NCBI GenBank assembly: GCA_947475875.1
Contig: CANJME010000016.1
Location: 17,878-81,877, forward strand
DNA: 64,000 nt
Reading direction: 5' to 3'
Origin: Caulobacteraceae bacterium
GTDB taxonomy: Bacteria > Pseudomonadota > Alphaproteobacteria > Caulobacterales > Caulobacteraceae
Shown: positions 63,039 through 64,000 of the stretch, in pieces
Position numbering within the stretch: position 1 is the first letter of the stretch
Layout: each line of letters starts with the position of its first letter
The notes under the pieces: generated by a model
The model's database searches: none
The model's input: only the letters and a program-made list of their open reading frames with translations
Told to the model about the DNA's origin: nothing
Position numbers and translations under genes: made by a program

Positions 63039-64000
63039 CTACTTCGGATCTTTGCGCGCGATCTTCGGAACAAAGGCCAGGAATCGGCGCGGGTTGTCGT
63101 ACATGATCTTGTGCAGAATCTCGTCGCTTACCCCTGCCGCCTTGATCTTGGGCACGAAGACGGTGAGTGTTTTCGAATAGCCGCCGCCGCCCGCCTGTTT
63201 CATCTCGCGCGTCGAGGACAGGTCCGAGGCGAACATCAGATTATCCGAATAGCCGGCGTTGATCAGCGCTACCGCCATGGCCACCACCGGCGTATCGCCC
63301 GCGCCGCCCTGGCGGTCGAAGCCGATGAAGGCGCCCCGGCGGATGACCTGGCGGTGGATCTCGGTCTGTTGCTCGAGGGTCTTGGTGGAGTCGTTGAGGT
63401 TGCCAAGGTGCCCGATGACGATGTGCTTGGGATCGACGCCGGCGTCTTCGAAGATATCGAGCTGTTCAAGCGCCGACTTCCCCGGAATCCCGGTATGGGT
63501 GAAGATCGGAATATTGGTCGCCAGGTGCACCTTGCCGATGGCGCGGAAGACTTTGCGCTCGTCCTTGGTGATATAGTCCCACGAGCCGATCTCGCCCAAC
63601 GCCCCGGTGGGGTTGGCTCTGATTTGCTTCATCACCTCGTCGTAGATTTTCTGTTCGGTCCAGGTCGACAGCTCCTTGGGATAGAAGGGCTGGGTGTAGA
63701 ACCCGGCGCTGGCCACGATCGGCAGGCCCGAGGCCTGCGAGATGCGGCGCAGGAAACCCACGTCGCGGCCCATGTCGGGGTGGCCCGCATCGACGATGCA
63801 GCCGATGCCCTCGCGCTTGGCGATCGACATCTCTTCGGTCATGAATTTCTCGTCGGCCAGCACATTGCCGGTTGGGATGTTCGGGGCAGGACCCCGCCCC
63901 GCCGCACCCGCCGCACCGCCCGCCGCTCCGGCGCCACGACCCGCGCCGGCGGCCGCTCCGCCCGGTGCGCCCCCGCCCGCCGGGGCCGCGCAACGACCCG
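63039..64000 (-). CDS. Phosphotriesterase-family metal hydrolase (partial, N-terminus beyond window)
   Basis: The C-terminal about 320 residues of an amidohydrolase-fold protein of the phosphotriesterase family: GIGCIVDAGHPDMGRDVGFLRRISQASGLPIVASAGFY, TNIPIFTHTGIPG (metal His), KHIVIGHLGNLND (metal His) and LMFASDLSS (catalytic Asp). The frame stays open to the right edge. Just before NIPTGNVLADEKF it passes through a Gly/Ala/Arg low-complexity stretch of about 35 residues, so the visible GTG at 63863 is not the real start. Lactonase or esterase activity is as likely as phosphotriesterase. Confidence 0.88.
   Translation of the reverse strand, partial: GRCAAPAGGGAPGGAAAGAGRGAGAAGGAAGAAGRGPAPNIPTGNVLADEKFMTEEMSIAKREGIGCIVDAGHPDMGRDVGFLRRISQASGLPIVASAGFYTQPFYPKELSTWTEQKIYDEVMKQIRANPTGALGEIGSWDYITKDERKVFRAIGKVHLATNIPIFTHTGIPGKSALEQLDIFEDAGVDPKHIVIGHLGNLNDSTKTLEQQTEIHRQVIRRGAFIGFDRQGGAGDTPVVAMAVALINAGYSDNLMFASDLSSTREMKQAGGGGYSKTLTVFVPKIKAAGVSDEILHKIMYDNPRRFLAFVPKIARKDPK

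Noticed and set aside
1..64000. CRISPR arrays, tRNA or rRNA genes
   Set aside because: No regularly spaced direct repeats and no tRNA- or rRNA-like conserved sequence were seen on reading.

Overview
This window looks like chromosomal DNA of a high-GC alphaproteobacterium, most likely of the Caulobacteraceae (Phenylobacterium/Caulobacter-like). The evidence is the GC-rich codon use, several large TonB-dependent receptors, an SOS box of the alphaproteobacterial type (GAAC-N7-GAAC) in front of an imuA-imuB-dnaE2 cassette, and several families of short palindromic repeats. No rRNA, tRNA, CRISPR array or complete mobile element was seen.

Layout. (i) 1-2944: a decayed phage terminase (small and large subunit moieties in one frame) and a PhoPQ-activated-pathogenicity-related hydrolase, bracketed by two copies of a doublet palindromic repeat. 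(ii) 2943-8300: a vitamin B12 uptake operon (btuB-btuF-btuC-btuD, minus strand) behind a cobalamin riboswitch; two different palindromic repeats have entered the operon. (iii) 8394-9938: a small lipoprotein, a cytochrome c'-like lipoprotein and an ECF sigma factor. (iv) 10035-23741: the most unusual part. The minus strand carries cbtB, cbtA, a dihaem cytochrome c, a PpiC/SurA-like protein, a HupE-like protein, three SPFH (HflK/HflC-like) proteins and a CPC-type metal P-type ATPase. Divergently, the plus strand carries a histidine-phosphatase-like protein, an FtsH paralogue whose zinc-protease motif is destroyed, and a tandem DUF305 protein. Two leftward transcription units share an identically spaced promoter-like motif. 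I read this as a candidate undescribed envelope metal-handling and membrane quality-control system.

(v) 23745-31522: a transglutaminase-like protein, a pair of polytopic membrane proteins, a TIGR02301-like protein, QmcA/NfeD-type stomatin pair, an LprI-domain protein, a MarR regulator with a clear palindromic operator, RNase HI and homoserine kinase. (vi) 31625-38210: three tandem paralogues of a large secreted DUF6351-type hydrolase. (vii) 38265-43960: the SOS mutagenesis cassette; both imuB and dnaE2 carry an in-frame palindromic repeat. (viii) 44134-46287: LemA and two TPM-domain proteins. (ix) 46414-56265: a TonB receptor without an evident signal peptide, an adenylate-forming ligase, a very large TonB receptor with an N-terminal EF-hand pair, and a beta-lactamase-fold hydrolase. 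(x) 56262-64000: a TPR/O-GlcNAc-transferase-like glycosyltransferase, a beta-oxidation pair (thiolase plus FadB/FadJ-type protein), a 37-residue membrane peptide, a zinc-independent MDR oxidoreductase, and a phosphotriesterase-like protein cut by the right edge.

Functions were assigned by reading motifs in the translations; no database search was possible. Start codons were adjusted where a Shine-Dalgarno-like sequence or signal peptide argued for it, and these choices are stated in each entry.
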